A stretch of DNA of 9,047 bases from an uncultured Rhodospirillales bacterium (GCA_937873165.1 CALMVH010000032.1:1-9047); one strand, 5' to 3'. Shown: positions 1-6,112, counted from the first letter of the stretch. The notes: generated by a model from the letters alone, not told the origin. Program-made: numbers and translations.

Positions 1-51
1 TTGATGCTGGGCAGGCTGCCATTCGCGCCACCCTATAAGCCAGGTATCTGA
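1..51 (+). CDS. possible 3' end of an upstream gene (partial, unidentified)
   Basis: Frame 1 is open from the window edge to a TGA at 49-51 and gives 16 residues ending in PPYKPGI. A short reading frame like this can occur by chance. The only support is the hairpin that begins 4 bases after the stop, as often seen at gene ends. The product cannot be identified from so few residues, and the start lies outside the window. Confidence 0.25.
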   Translation: MMLGRLPFAPPYKPGI

Positions 52-54
52 AAA

Positions 55-74
55 GCGGCATACGCCCATGCCGC
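55..74 (+). terminator. short stem-loop after the frame ending at 51
   Basis: A perfect 7-bp inverted repeat (GCGGCAT, 6-base loop, ATGCCGC) is preceded by AAAA and followed only by CTT. Without a real U-tract it would be a weak intrinsic terminator. It may mark the 3' end of the gene upstream of the tRNA. Confidence 0.3.
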
Positions 75-125
75 CTTGGCGCACGCTGCTTCCCGCCGTG
101 ATTACGCATGGCTTCGACTTCGCAG

Positions 126-154
126 TTGCGCGGCTGCGTAAAACTGGATACAAC
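126..154 (+). promoter_or_regulatory. candidate sigma-70 promoter for tRNA-Trp and secE-nusG
   Basis: TTGCGC (126-131) and TACAAC (149-154) are separated by exactly 17 bases, a fair match to the -35/-10 consensus. Transcription would begin near 161, about 80 bases before the tRNA. A second, weaker candidate is TTGCGT near 203. This rests on motif matching by eye only. Confidence 0.35.
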
Positions 155-239
155 CCTGCCTTCACGCGCGTTTCCGCAACCGGGATCGCGCGAACAAGCT
201 TGCGTTAACGGCGTAAACTGCGTGTCCTGTGCGGGGCTT

Positions 240-315
240 AGGGGCGTAGCTCAATTGGTAGAGCGTCGGTCTCCAAAACCGAAGGCTGGGGGTTCGAGAC
301 CCTCCGCCCCTGCCA
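240..315 (+). tRNA. trnW: tRNA-Trp (anticodon CCA)
   Basis: The full cloverleaf can be drawn. The acceptor stem is 240-246 (AGGGGCG) paired with 305-311 (CGCCCCT). The D arm is GCTC/GAGC around AATTGGTA. The anticodon stem TCGGT/ACCGA encloses loop CTCCAAA, with anticodon CCA at 273-275. The T arm has loop TTCGAGA and one G-U pair in its stem. The discriminator is G312 and the CCA end is encoded at 313-315. A tRNA-Trp directly before secE-nusG is a familiar bacterial arrangement, and co-transcription with processing is likely because secE starts only 45 bases later. Confidence 0.97.
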
Positions 316-360
316 GCAGCCGGCGCCGTGACCCGCAAGCAGTGTAACGAGATGGGCGAT

Positions 361-558
361 ATGGCGAAAACCAACCCAGCGCAGTTCATGCGCCAGGTAC
401 GGCAGGAAGCGGGCAAGGTCATCTGGCCCACGCGACAGGAAACGATCCGCACCACCATCACGGTGTTCGCGCTGGTCGTGTTTGCATCGCTGTTCCTGTT
501 CACGGTCGATGTCGCCATCGGCTGGGCGGTAAAGCAGATTTTGGGATTGGGAGGCTGA
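361..558 (+). CDS. secE: preprotein translocase subunit SecE
   Basis: This 65-residue protein is the small essential subunit of the SecYEG inner-membrane channel; it clamps SecY. The N-terminal part has the conserved amphipathic helix ending in the VIWPT motif (residues 20-24). A single hydrophobic membrane segment follows at about residues 33-58, and the length is normal for single-TM SecE. I chose the ATG at 361 because MAKTNPAQF is a typical SecE start. The frame is open back to a GTG at 328 and another ATG at 352, which would add 11 or 3 residues with no family support. The stop at 556-558 is 3 bases before nusG, so the two are translated from one transcript. Confidence 0.93.
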   Translation: MAKTNPAQFMRQVRQEAGKVIWPTRQETIRTTITVFALVVFASLFLFTVDVAIGWAVKQILGLGG

Positions 559-561
559 TCG

Positions 562-1095
562 ATGCCTGCGAGATGGTATGTGGTGCATGTGCATTCGGGC
601 TTTGAAAAGAAGGTCATGCAGACGATCCAGGAAAAGGCCGACAAGGCCGGGATCGGCGGCCAGTTCGAGGAGATCCTGGTGCCGGTCGAGGGCGTGACCG
701 AAATCCGCCGCGGCCAGAAGATCAATACCGAACGCAAGTTCTTCCCGGGCTACGTTCTGGTCAAGATGGACTTGTCGGACGAAAGCTGGCACCTGGTGCG
801 CAACGTGCCCAAGGTCACCGGTTTCCTAGGATCGGGCGCACGCCCCGTGCCCATGAGCGACGCGGAAGCGGAACGCCTGATCAGCCAGATGAAGGAAGGC
901 GCCGACAAGCCGCGCCGCCCCTCCATCCGCTACGAGATCGGCGAGAACGTGCGCGTGGCCGACGGCCCGTTCACCTCGTTCAACGGCACGGTCGAGGAAG
1001 TGGACGAGGAACGCTCGCGCCTCAAGGTGGCCGTGTCGATCTTCGGACGCTCGACGCCGGTCGAACTCGAATACGCGCAGGTCGAAAAAGTCTAA
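562..1095 (+). CDS. nusG: transcription termination/antitermination factor NusG
   Basis: NusG binds the RNA polymerase clamp, limits pausing, contacts Rho, and links RNA polymerase to ribosomal S10. The 177-residue protein begins with the NGN domain (WYVVHVHSGFEKKV, residues 5-18; FPGY at 61-64). A linker near 112-122 leads to a C-terminal KOW domain (about 127-156, with GPFTSFNGTVEEVD). The end, SIFGRSTPVELEYAQVEKV, is typical of the family. A strong ribosome binding site GGGAGG at 549-554 lies 7 bases before the ATG and overlaps the end of secE. Its partner in termination, rho, is also in this window, on the opposite strand. Confidence 0.97.
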   Translation: MPARWYVVHVHSGFEKKVMQTIQEKADKAGIGGQFEEILVPVEGVTEIRRGQKINTERKFFPGYVLVKMDLSDESWHLVRNVPKVTGFLGSGARPVPMSDAEAERLISQMKEGADKPRRPSIRYEIGENVRVADGPFTSFNGTVEEVDEERSRLKVAVSIFGRSTPVELEYAQVEKV

Positions 1096-1102
1096 CAAGC
1101 TA

Positions 1103-1144
1103 TTTCCGCGAAAGCGGGAATCCAGTCCCGGCAGATACGCCGGG
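1103..1144. repeat. REP-like double stem-loop in the nusG-rplK spacer
   Basis: The 111-base gap between nusG and rplK holds two adjacent hairpins. The first (1103-1120) is TTTCCGC, GAAA tetraloop, GCGGGAA, with 7 pairs including one G-U. The second (1127-1144) is CCCGGC, 6-base loop, GCCGGG. The motif 'CCGCGAAAGCGGGAATCCAG' resembles a dispersed palindromic repeat found between genes in many proteobacteria, as I recall. That it is repeated in this genome is inference; only one copy is in the window. Neither hairpin is followed by a T-run, so read-through into rplK is expected. Confidence 0.5.
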
Positions 1145-1206
1145 CAGATGTCGCTGTGGAAGGTTCGCCATGACCGCACCACGGCTTTTCCAAACAGGAG
1201 GCTGAA

Positions 1207-1638
1207 ATGGCAAAAAAGATCACGGGCTACATCAAGCTGCAGGTTCCTGCGGGCAAGGCCAACCCCTCGCCGCCAATCGGACCCGCGCTGGGCCAGCGCG
1301 GCCTGAACATCATGGAATTCTGCAAGGGCTTCAACGCCCGCACGCAGGAAATGGAAACCGGCATGCCGATACCGGTGGTCATCACCGTGTACGGCGACCG
1401 CACCTTCAGCTTCGAGATGAAAAGCCCGCCGAACAGTTATTTCCTGATCAAGGCAGCCGGCATCGACAAGGGCAGCCAGACCACGGGCACCAAGTCGGCC
1501 GGATCGATCAAGCGCAGCCAAATCCGCGAGATCGCGACCAAGAAAATCCAGGACATGAACGCCAACACCATCGAAGCCGCCGAAAAGATCCTGGAAGGGT
1601 CCGCGCGTTCGATCGGCCTGCAGATCGTGGAGGGCTAA
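1207..1638 (+). CDS. rplK: 50S ribosomal protein L11
   Basis: L11 forms the base of the ribosomal GTPase-associated stalk and binds 23S rRNA near the thiostrepton site. The 143-residue length is standard. Residues 19-29 (NPSPPIGPALG) form the proline-rich part of the N-terminal domain, followed by GQRGLNIMEFCKGFN. The C-terminal RNA-binding domain ends with the family signature around GSARSIGLQIVEG (131-143). A strong ribosome binding site AGGAGG (1196-1201) sits 5 bases before the ATG. rplA follows 5 bases after the stop. In E. coli the rplKA mRNA is repressed by L1 binding its leader; such a site could lie in 1145-1206, but I cannot define it. Confidence 0.98.
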   Translation: MAKKITGYIKLQVPAGKANPSPPIGPALGQRGLNIMEFCKGFNARTQEMETGMPIPVVITVYGDRTFSFEMKSPPNSYFLIKAAGIDKGSQTTGTKSAGSIKRSQIREIATKKIQDMNANTIEAAEKILEGSARSIGLQIVEG

Positions 1639-1643
1639 GAACC

Positions 1644-2348
1644 ATGGCACACATCGGAAAACGCCTGACGGCCGCGACCAAGACCATTGATCGGAACAAG
1701 TCCTACGCCCTGGCCGACGCGGTCAAGCTGGTGAAGGGCAACGCCAAGTCGAAGTTCGACGAGACCGTCGAGATCTCGATCGGCACCGGCCTCGACCCGC
1801 GCCAGAATGATCAGAACCTGCGCGGCGTCGTGATGCTGCCGCACGGCACCGGCAAGGACGTGCGCGTGGCCGTGTTCGCCAAGGGCGACAAGGCGGAAGA
1901 AGCCCGCGCGGCCGGAGCCGAGCTGGTGGGTGCCGAAGACCTTGCCGACCAGATCCAGGCCGGCCAGATGGACTTCGACCGCGTGATCGCAACCCCCGAC
2001 ATGATGATGGTGGTGGGCCGGCTGGGCAAGGTGCTGGGCCCGCGCGGCCTGATGCCGAACCCGAAGCTGGGCACCGTGACCCCGAACGTGACCGAGGCGA
2101 TCAAGGCCGCCAAGGGCGGATCGATCGAGTTCCGCGCCGAGAAGGCCGGGATCGTGCACGCGGGCGTCGGCAAGGCAAGCTTCAGCGAGGAACAGCTGGC
2201 CGGCAACATTCGCGCCTTCGTGGATGCCATTACCAAGGCCAAGCCCTCGGGCGCCAAGGGCAACTACATCCAGAAGATCAGCCTCAGCTCCACCATGGGG
2301 CCAGGCCTGAAGCTGGACATCACCAGCCTGAACGAAAGTGCGGCCTGA
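1644..2348 (+). CDS. rplA: 50S ribosomal protein L1
   Basis: L1 forms the mobile stalk next to the ribosomal E site and represses its own operon in bacteria studied. The protein is 234 residues, a normal length. Recognisable parts are GLDPRQNDQNLRGVVMLPHGTGK (49-71) and the L1 signature region MMMVVGRLGKVLGPRGLMPNPKLGT (120-144). The start is set by the MAHIGKR N-terminus. The possible ribosome binding site GGAGGG (1629-1634) is inside the end of rplK, 9 bases upstream, which suggests translational coupling. rplA is the last gene of the operon here: a terminator follows 26 bases after the stop, and rplJ does not. Confidence 0.98.
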   Translation: MAHIGKRLTAATKTIDRNKSYALADAVKLVKGNAKSKFDETVEISIGTGLDPRQNDQNLRGVVMLPHGTGKDVRVAVFAKGDKAEEARAAGAELVGAEDLADQIQAGQMDFDRVIATPDMMMVVGRLGKVLGPRGLMPNPKLGTVTPNVTEAIKAAKGGSIEFRAEKAGIVHAGVGKASFSEEQLAGNIRAFVDAITKAKPSGAKGNYIQKISLSSTMGPGLKLDITSLNESAA

Positions 2349-2374
2349 CGGACCGACGCATGGTCGTTCAGGGC

Positions 2375-2411
2375 AAAAGGAAGCCGGGGTAACACTCCGG
2401 CTTCCTTTTTT
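2375..2411 (+). terminator. strong intrinsic terminator of the secE-nusG-rplKA operon
   Basis: A 13-bp perfect inverted repeat, AAAAGGAAGCCGG (2375-2387) with CCGGCTTCCTTTT (2397-2409), surrounds a 9-base loop and ends in six T residues (2406-2411). The A-run on the left arm would give a U-tract on the other strand, so it could work in both directions. It closes the ribosomal operon right after rplA. Confidence 0.92.
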
Positions 2412-2802
2412 ATGTCTGTGATTACTTGCTGCAGACTTGGCCTACTCCAGCCGCCGCACCGACAGAAGATCGGCAGAAACCCATCGGCCACAGCCAGATT
2501 ATTATGTTAGTTCAATAGCCTGAACACGTCTTGCAAACCGGTACAAATATCGGCACGTTCAGCACTGTACTGTTGGGTAACCGACTGACGCGCTTCGGTA
2601 TTCCGTACCTGGAACATCGGCATGAGTAATCTGCTGGAGACTCCTTTCCGGATTGAGGCCTGCCTGCTTGAAAAATGTCGGTGTGGACATTCTCGACCTT
2701 GTCGCGTCCCTGTCAAATCTGGCAAGATAACTGGGAACCAGCTTCATCCCGATACGACTGCAAATGGTTGATCGTCAGGCGTTGCACCTGGTACAAGCGG
2801 GG
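2412..2802. other. stretch with no convincing gene between the rplA terminator and the secreted-protein gene
   Basis: About 390 bases with no strong coding signal. Two overlapping - strand frames exist, 2507-2725 (72 codons) and 2559-2747 (62 codons). A short start inside the first gives MPMFQVRNTEARQSV and a TAA stop. The two frames together could be the remains of a frameshifted gene, but I recognise neither product. A 6-bp hairpin AATGTC/GACATT lies at 2674-2691. I see no convincing promoter for the next gene. Confidence 0.4.
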
Positions 2803-3594
2803 ATGCTTCGAACAGGCAGGATCATCGCGCTGCTGCTTGCGCTCGTGCCGGTCTCGAAGCTGGCGGCAGCCAGGAACAGCGCCCAATGTCCCGTCATTAA
2901 GGCCGATGCCGCCCTGAAGGCGGTCATGGCGCCTCGTTACGGACCCTATGACAACAGGACTGATACGTGGACGGCAGATTTGTTCGATCCCTTCCCCAAA
3001 CAGCTTGTTTCAGCCACGATGCGCGTCTGCGCTACCAGAACTTTTCCAAAAATGAACCCGCCCGAGCGGCTGGTCGCAATCTGCGGGAGCGGCAGTTTAG
3101 CCCACGGTGCCGGGGGTCTCGCTGAGTTTTACCTGCTGCGCCCGAAAGCAGATGGAACGCTGGAGATCGACTCTTCTTTGACTGGATCGGGAAACGGGTC
3201 TAACGCCGATCCTGGACAAATCTTCATACGGCAGTTCGGTCCCGCTCTTTACGGGTTTGTAGAGGAGGGACCGGAAGGCTCTTTTCAAGGTACCGCGGTC
3301 GCGGTACAGACCTTGTATCTCCCATGGAACAACAAAATTCTGAAAGTCCTGGACCAGTACCGCCTATGGGATTTAACAGACACTCTTGAGTGCGACGACA
3401 ACAAACTTGGATGCGATACTATGAAGTTTGACATGTCGATCAAACAACTTAGACGCTCGGCCGTATGGCCGATCACCATCCATATGCATGGTACGCTAGA
3501 CGCAAAACGTGTTGACCGCACCCTCCGCCTCAACTTCGATCCCACAAGCGGCACCTATCCGGTACCCGACGCCTTGTCGGACTGGGATCGATAG
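2803..3594 (+). CDS. predicted secreted or periplasmic protein of unknown function
   Basis: I do not recognise the family. From the ATG at 2803 the product has 263 residues. It begins with a good Sec signal peptide: MLRTGR, a hydrophobic core IIALLLALVPV, then SKLAAA with a likely cut after AAA near residue 23. The mature part has five cysteines (residues 29, 76, 94, 197 and 204), so one or two disulfides are possible, and glycine/serine-rich turns such as SGNGSNADPG. There is no membrane segment after the signal. An in-frame ATG at 2764 would add 13 residues and bury the signal peptide, so I prefer 2803; neither start has a well-spaced ribosome binding site. Composition differs from its neighbours (positions 2941-3000 have 31 G+C of 60), suggesting acquired or fast-evolving DNA. 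It ends 11 bases from the end of rho and converges on it. Confidence 0.72.
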   Translation: MLRTGRIIALLLALVPVSKLAAARNSAQCPVIKADAALKAVMAPRYGPYDNRTDTWTADLFDPFPKQLVSATMRVCATRTFPKMNPPERLVAICGSGSLAHGAGGLAEFYLLRPKADGTLEIDSSLTGSGNGSNADPGQIFIRQFGPALYGFVEEGPEGSFQGTAVAVQTLYLPWNNKILKVLDQYRLWDLTDTLECDDNKLGCDTMKFDMSIKQLRRSAVWPITIHMHGTLDAKRVDRTLRLNFDPTSGTYPVPDALSDWDR

Positions 3595-3605
3595 GCTCAA
3601 CAGCC

Positions 3606-4862
3606 CTACTGGTTCATGCTCTGGAAGAAGTCGGCGTTGTTCTTGGTGTGCTTCATTTTGTCGATCAGGAAATCGACCGCGTCGGCGGTGCCCATCGGGT
3701 TCAGGATGCGGCGCAGGACCCACATCTTCGACAGGGTGCCGCGGTCGACCAGCAGTTCTTCCTTGCGGGTGCCGGATTTCGCGATGTCGATGGCGGGGAA
3801 GGTGCGCTTGTCGGCGATCTTGCGGTCCAGCACGATTTCCGAGTTGCCGGTGCCCTTGAACTCCTCGAAGATCACCTCGTCCATGCGGCTGCCCGTGTCG
3901 ATCAGGGCGGTCGCGATGATGGTCAGGCTGCCGCCTTGCTCGATGTTGCGCGCCGCGCCGAAGAAGCGCTTGGGGCGCTGCAGGGCGTTGGCGTCCACGC
4001 CGCCGGTCAGCACCTTGCCCGACGACGGCACGACCGTGTTGTAGGCGCGCGCGAGGCGCGTGACGCTGTCCAGCAGGATCACGACGTCGCGCTTGTGCTC
4101 GACCAGGCGCTTGGCCTTCTCGATGACCATCTCGGCCACCTGCACGTGCCGGATCGCCGGTTCGTCGAAGGTCGAGGATACGACCTCGCCCCGCACCGAC
4201 CGCGCCATGTCGGTCACTTCCTCGGGCCGCTCGTCGATCAGCAGCACGATCAGGTAAACTTCCGGATGGTTCGCGGCGATGGCGCCGGCGATGTTCTGCA
4301 GCATCACGGTCTTGCCGGTTTTCGGCGGTGCCGTGATCAGCGCGCGCTGCCCCTTGCCCATCGGCGCGACCAGGTCGATCACGCGCAGCGTCTGGTCCTT
4401 CTTGGTGGGATCGGAGTGCTCGAGGATCAGCTTCTTTTCGGGATACAGCGGCGTTAGGTTGTCGAAGTTGATGCGGTGGCGCACTTTTTCCGGATCGTCG
4501 AAATTGATCTGGCTCAGCCGCTGCAGCGCGAAATAGCGTTCGCCGTCCTTTGGCGCGCGAATCTCGCCATCGACCGTGTCGCCGGTGCGCAGGCCGAAGC
4601 GCCGCACCTGGTGCGGGCTGATATAGATGTCGTCCGGCCCCGGCAGGTAGTTTTCTTCCGGGCTGCGCAGGTAGCCGAAGCCGTCCGACAGGATTTCCAG
4701 TACGCCCGAGCCGTAGATCGGCACGTCGTTGTCGGCTAGATGCTTCAGCACCGCGAACATCATGTCCTGCTTGCGCAATGTCGCGGCGTTTTCGATCTGC
4801 AGTTCTTCGGCAAACGCCATCAGCTCGGAGGGCGATTTCGATTTCAGTTCGGAGAGATTCAT
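3606..4862 (-). CDS. rho: transcription termination factor Rho
   Basis: Rho is a hexameric RNA-dependent ATPase/translocase that ends transcription of untranslated RNA and works with NusG. The 418-residue protein is complete. Residues 1-45 form the N-terminal helical domain. The cold-shock-like RNA-binding domain includes DGFGYLR (60-66). The P-loop is APPKTGKT (178-185) and the Walker B strand is VVILLDS with Asp265. The Q-loop is around VLTGGVDANAL (285-294). The R-loop is GTGNSEIVLDR (337-347), and Arg366 in SGTRKEE matches the arginine finger. It lacks the long acidic or basic N-terminal insertion found in some phyla. The start gives MNLSELKSKSPSELMAF, typical of the family, although no good ribosome binding site precedes it (ACGGTCAG, then ATG). 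Confidence 0.98.
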   Translation of the reverse strand: MNLSELKSKSPSELMAFAEELQIENAATLRKQDMMFAVLKHLADNDVPIYGSGVLEILSDGFGYLRSPEENYLPGPDDIYISPHQVRRFGLRTGDTVDGEIRAPKDGERYFALQRLSQINFDDPEKVRHRINFDNLTPLYPEKKLILEHSDPTKKDQTLRVIDLVAPMGKGQRALITAPPKTGKTVMLQNIAGAIAANHPEVYLIVLLIDERPEEVTDMARSVRGEVVSSTFDEPAIRHVQVAEMVIEKAKRLVEHKRDVVILLDSVTRLARAYNTVVPSSGKVLTGGVDANALQRPKRFFGAARNIEQGGSLTIIATALIDTGSRMDEVIFEEFKGTGNSEIVLDRKIADKRTFPAIDIAKSGTRKEELLVDRGTLSKMWVLRRILNPMGTADAVDFLIDKMKHTKNNADFFQSMNQ

Positions 4863-5011
4863 CTGACCGTGTATATGCGATGTGGGATGGATAGGCTGGG
4901 ATACAGAAGGCTGCCGCAGCCGATCGGCCAGGAACCGACGCGATCCTGCTAGTACACGCAGGCGGCAGTGGCCGTGATCACAGCGTTAGACAGTTCCATA
5001 CCGCATGTCAA
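4863..5011 (-). promoter_or_regulatory. rho promoter candidate and long 5' leader
   Basis: On the - strand a perfect -35 TTGACA (5011..5006) is followed 17 bases later by a weak -10 TAACGC (4988..4983), just past the stop of the 68-aa ORF. Transcription would begin near 4976 and leave a leader of about 114 bases before rho. Long leaders fit the known autoregulation of rho by early termination in E. coli, but that is inference here. The leader contains a 5-bp tight hairpin (4909-4921, GGCTG/CAGCC) and an 11-codon GTG frame (start 4978) ending in TAG near 4946. Neither has proven relevance. Confidence 0.4.
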
Positions 5012-5018
5012 TCCCGCG

Positions 5019-5225
5019 TCAGGCGGTTTCGTCCAGAGTACGCAGATTATGCTGAAGCCAGGTTTTCAGCCCCGCGGCGGTGGTGACGGTCATGGCGGTC
5101 ATCCACAGGAGGCTGTCGGAATCGATCCCGAGATTGCCGCGCAGCTCGCCTGCCAGCCACCGGCGAACATGGATCAGGACCGCCTGCACGGCAGGATCGG
5201 ACAACAGCGAAGACACGTGGTTCAT
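5019..5225 (-). CDS. small hypothetical protein (68 aa) downstream of the SDR gene
   Basis: I do not recognise this product. The 68 residues start MNHVSSLLSDPAVQAVLIHVRR. A moderately hydrophobic stretch at about 39-52 (SLLWMTAMTVTTAA) might associate with the membrane, and the end (LKTWLQHNLRTLDETA) looks helical. A likely ribosome binding site GGGAG sits about 9 bases before the ATG, just after a perfect hairpin. It is 53 bases downstream of the SDR gene on the same strand, so co-transcription is likely. The frame on the opposite strand is also open (4968-5468), so coding on either strand is uncertain. The ribosome binding site and operon position favour this one. Confidence 0.5.
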   Translation of the reverse strand: MNHVSSLLSDPAVQAVLIHVRRWLAGELRGNLGIDSDSLLWMTAMTVTTAAGLKTWLQHNLRTLDETA

Positions 5226-5241
5226 GGTACAATCTCCCGGA

Positions 5242-5270
5242 GGGTCCGGCGCGCCGATCGCGCCGGACCC
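5242..5270 (-). other. perfect 12-bp intercistronic stem-loop between the SDR gene and the 68-aa ORF
   Basis: GGGTCCGGCGCG (5242-5253) and CGCGCCGGACCC (5259-5270) are exact reverse complements around a 5-base loop. On the - strand it begins 8 bases after the SDR stop and is followed by TCCGGGAGATTG, not by a U-run. It is therefore more likely an mRNA-stabilising or partial termination structure than a classic intrinsic terminator. Its base is immediately upstream of the small ORF's GGGAG site. Confidence 0.75.
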
Positions 5271-5278
5271 TGTTCAAG

Positions 5279-6031
5279 TCAAATGTGCGACATGCCGCCA
5301 TCGACCGTCAGGTCCATGCCGGTGATCCAGCTGCTGTCGTCGGAGGCCAGGAACGAAACGGCCTTCGCGACTTCGTCAGGGGTTCCCACGCGGCCCATTG
5401 GAATGCGGGGCAGCATTCCGCCGATCATGGCGTCGGCCTGTGCCTGGTCGCCTCCGAACATGCCATGAAACCCTTCGGTCGGTACGGGTCCCGGGCTCAC
5501 GGCGTTGACGCGGATGCCGCGTGATCTCAGGTCCATGCTCCAGGTGCGCGCGAACGACCGCACGGCGGCTTTCGTGGCGCTGTACACGCTGGTGCCCTCG
5601 ATCCCCATCGTCGCGACGATGGAGGCATTCAGCACGATGGAGGAACCATCCTTCAGCAACGGCAGCGCTTTTTGCACCGTGTGCAGCAGGCCCTTTACGT
5701 TCACAGCGAACTGCCTGTCGAAATGATCGTCGGTCACCTGGTCAAGCGGCAGGAATTCAAAGATTCCGGCGTTGGCAAACAGCACGTCGAACGAATCCTT
5801 TTCGCGTTTCACGGTTTCGTACAGCCGGTCGAGATCGGCGGGGTTCGCGACGTCGCCCTGCACGCCCGTCACGTTGCGACCGATCGTCTTTGCCGCCGCA
5901 TCCAGCTCTGCCTGCCGCCGGCCGGTGATGAAGACATAGGCCCCTTCCTGCACAAAGCGCTGCGCCGAAGCCAGTCCGATCCCTGTGCTGCCGCCTGTCA
6001 CGACCACGACTTTGCCTGCAAACTTTTCCAT
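5279..6031 (-). CDS. SDR-family NAD(P)-dependent oxidoreductase
   Basis: A classical short-chain dehydrogenase/reductase of 250 residues, the usual length. The nucleotide-binding motif TGGSTGIG is at 12-19, and Arg38-Arg39 after the second strand (TGRRQAELD) suggests preference for NADP(H). The structural ANAG motif is at 86-89. The catalytic set is Asn111, Ser137 (NASIV), Tyr150 and Lys154 (YSATK). The C-terminus has the common MGRVGTPDEVAKAVSFLASDDSSWITG and VDGG segments. The substrate cannot be read from sequence; such proteins are often named glucose-1-dehydrogenase-like or ketoreductase without proof. A GGAG site lies just before the ATG. It is divergent from a TetR-type regulator 116 bases away and is probably its target. 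Confidence 0.93.
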   Translation of the reverse strand: MEKFAGKVVVVTGGSTGIGLASAQRFVQEGAYVFITGRRQAELDAAAKTIGRNVTGVQGDVANPADLDRLYETVKREKDSFDVLFANAGIFEFLPLDQVTDDHFDRQFAVNVKGLLHTVQKALPLLKDGSSIVLNASIVATMGIEGTSVYSATKAAVRSFARTWSMDLRSRGIRVNAVSPGPVPTEGFHGMFGGDQAQADAMIGGMLPRIPMGRVGTPDEVAKAVSFLASDDSSWITGMDLTVDGGMSHI

Positions 6032-6048
6032 CTTTGTCTCCGCGCTGG

Positions 6049-6066
6049 ATACACAACGTTATGTAT
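6049..6066. promoter_or_regulatory. 18-bp palindrome in the SDR leader (possible operator)
   Basis: ATACACAACGTTATGTAT matches its own reverse complement at 16 of 18 positions (one mismatched pair) and is centred on AACGTT. It lies 18 bases upstream of the SDR start codon and overlaps the next operator-like site by 6 bases. It could bind the adjacent TetR-type protein or a different dimeric regulator. It might also form an mRNA hairpin in the SDR leader. Confidence 0.5.
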
Positions 6067-6080
6067 CGGTCGGTACACAT
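6061..6080. promoter_or_regulatory. TetR-type operator candidate O1
   Basis: TGTATCGGTCGGTACA (6062-6077) is an imperfect 16-bp palindrome with 12 of 16 symmetric positions and outer half-sites TGTA/TACA. It covers the predicted -10 and start of SDR transcription, where a bound repressor would block the promoter. It resembles O2 at 6113-6127 in 11 of 15 positions. Confidence 0.55.
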
Positions 6081-6105
6081 CTAAACCCTCGTAATTCATT
6101 GTCAA
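6078..6105 (-). promoter_or_regulatory. candidate promoter of the SDR gene
   Basis: On the - strand a perfect TTGACA (6105..6100) is followed after 16 bases by a weak TAGATG (6083..6078). The start of transcription would fall near 6071, inside O1, leaving a leader of about 40 bases. Confidence 0.45.
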
Positions 6106-6112
6106 TGGGATT

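Noticed and set aside
328..360. GTG start extending SecE by 11 residues
   Set aside because: The added MTRKQCNEMGD has no family support, while MAKTNPAQF at 361 is a typical SecE beginning.
162..792. - strand frames of 184-191 codons over the tRNA, secE and nusG
   Set aside because: They run antisense through a tRNA and two essential genes and resemble no family.
826..1650. Long - strand open frame (274 codons) opposite nusG and rplK
   Set aside because: It lies antisense to two clear conserved genes and spans their spacer. Its product is rich in His, Arg, Asp, Leu and Ala, typical of the antisense frame of GC-rich genes.
2264..2491. - strand frame of 75 codons over the rplA end and its terminator
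   Set aside because: It crosses the strong terminator and overlaps rplA coding sequence. The peptide is not recognisable.
2668..2696. Promoter for the secreted-protein gene using TTGAAA at 2668
   Set aside because: The -10 position at 17 bases spacing reads TCTCGA, too poor to support. Other candidates nearby have 19-20 base spacers.
3648..4457. Long + strand open frame (269 codons) within rho
   Set aside because: It is entirely antisense to the conserved Rho coding sequence and has the repetitive VDQ/DHL composition of a shadow frame.
4968..5468. + strand open frame of 166 codons across the SDR end and the 68-aa ORF
   Set aside because: It overlaps the conserved C-terminus of the SDR, crosses the perfect hairpin, and has no visible ribosome binding site. 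The - strand reading is better supported.
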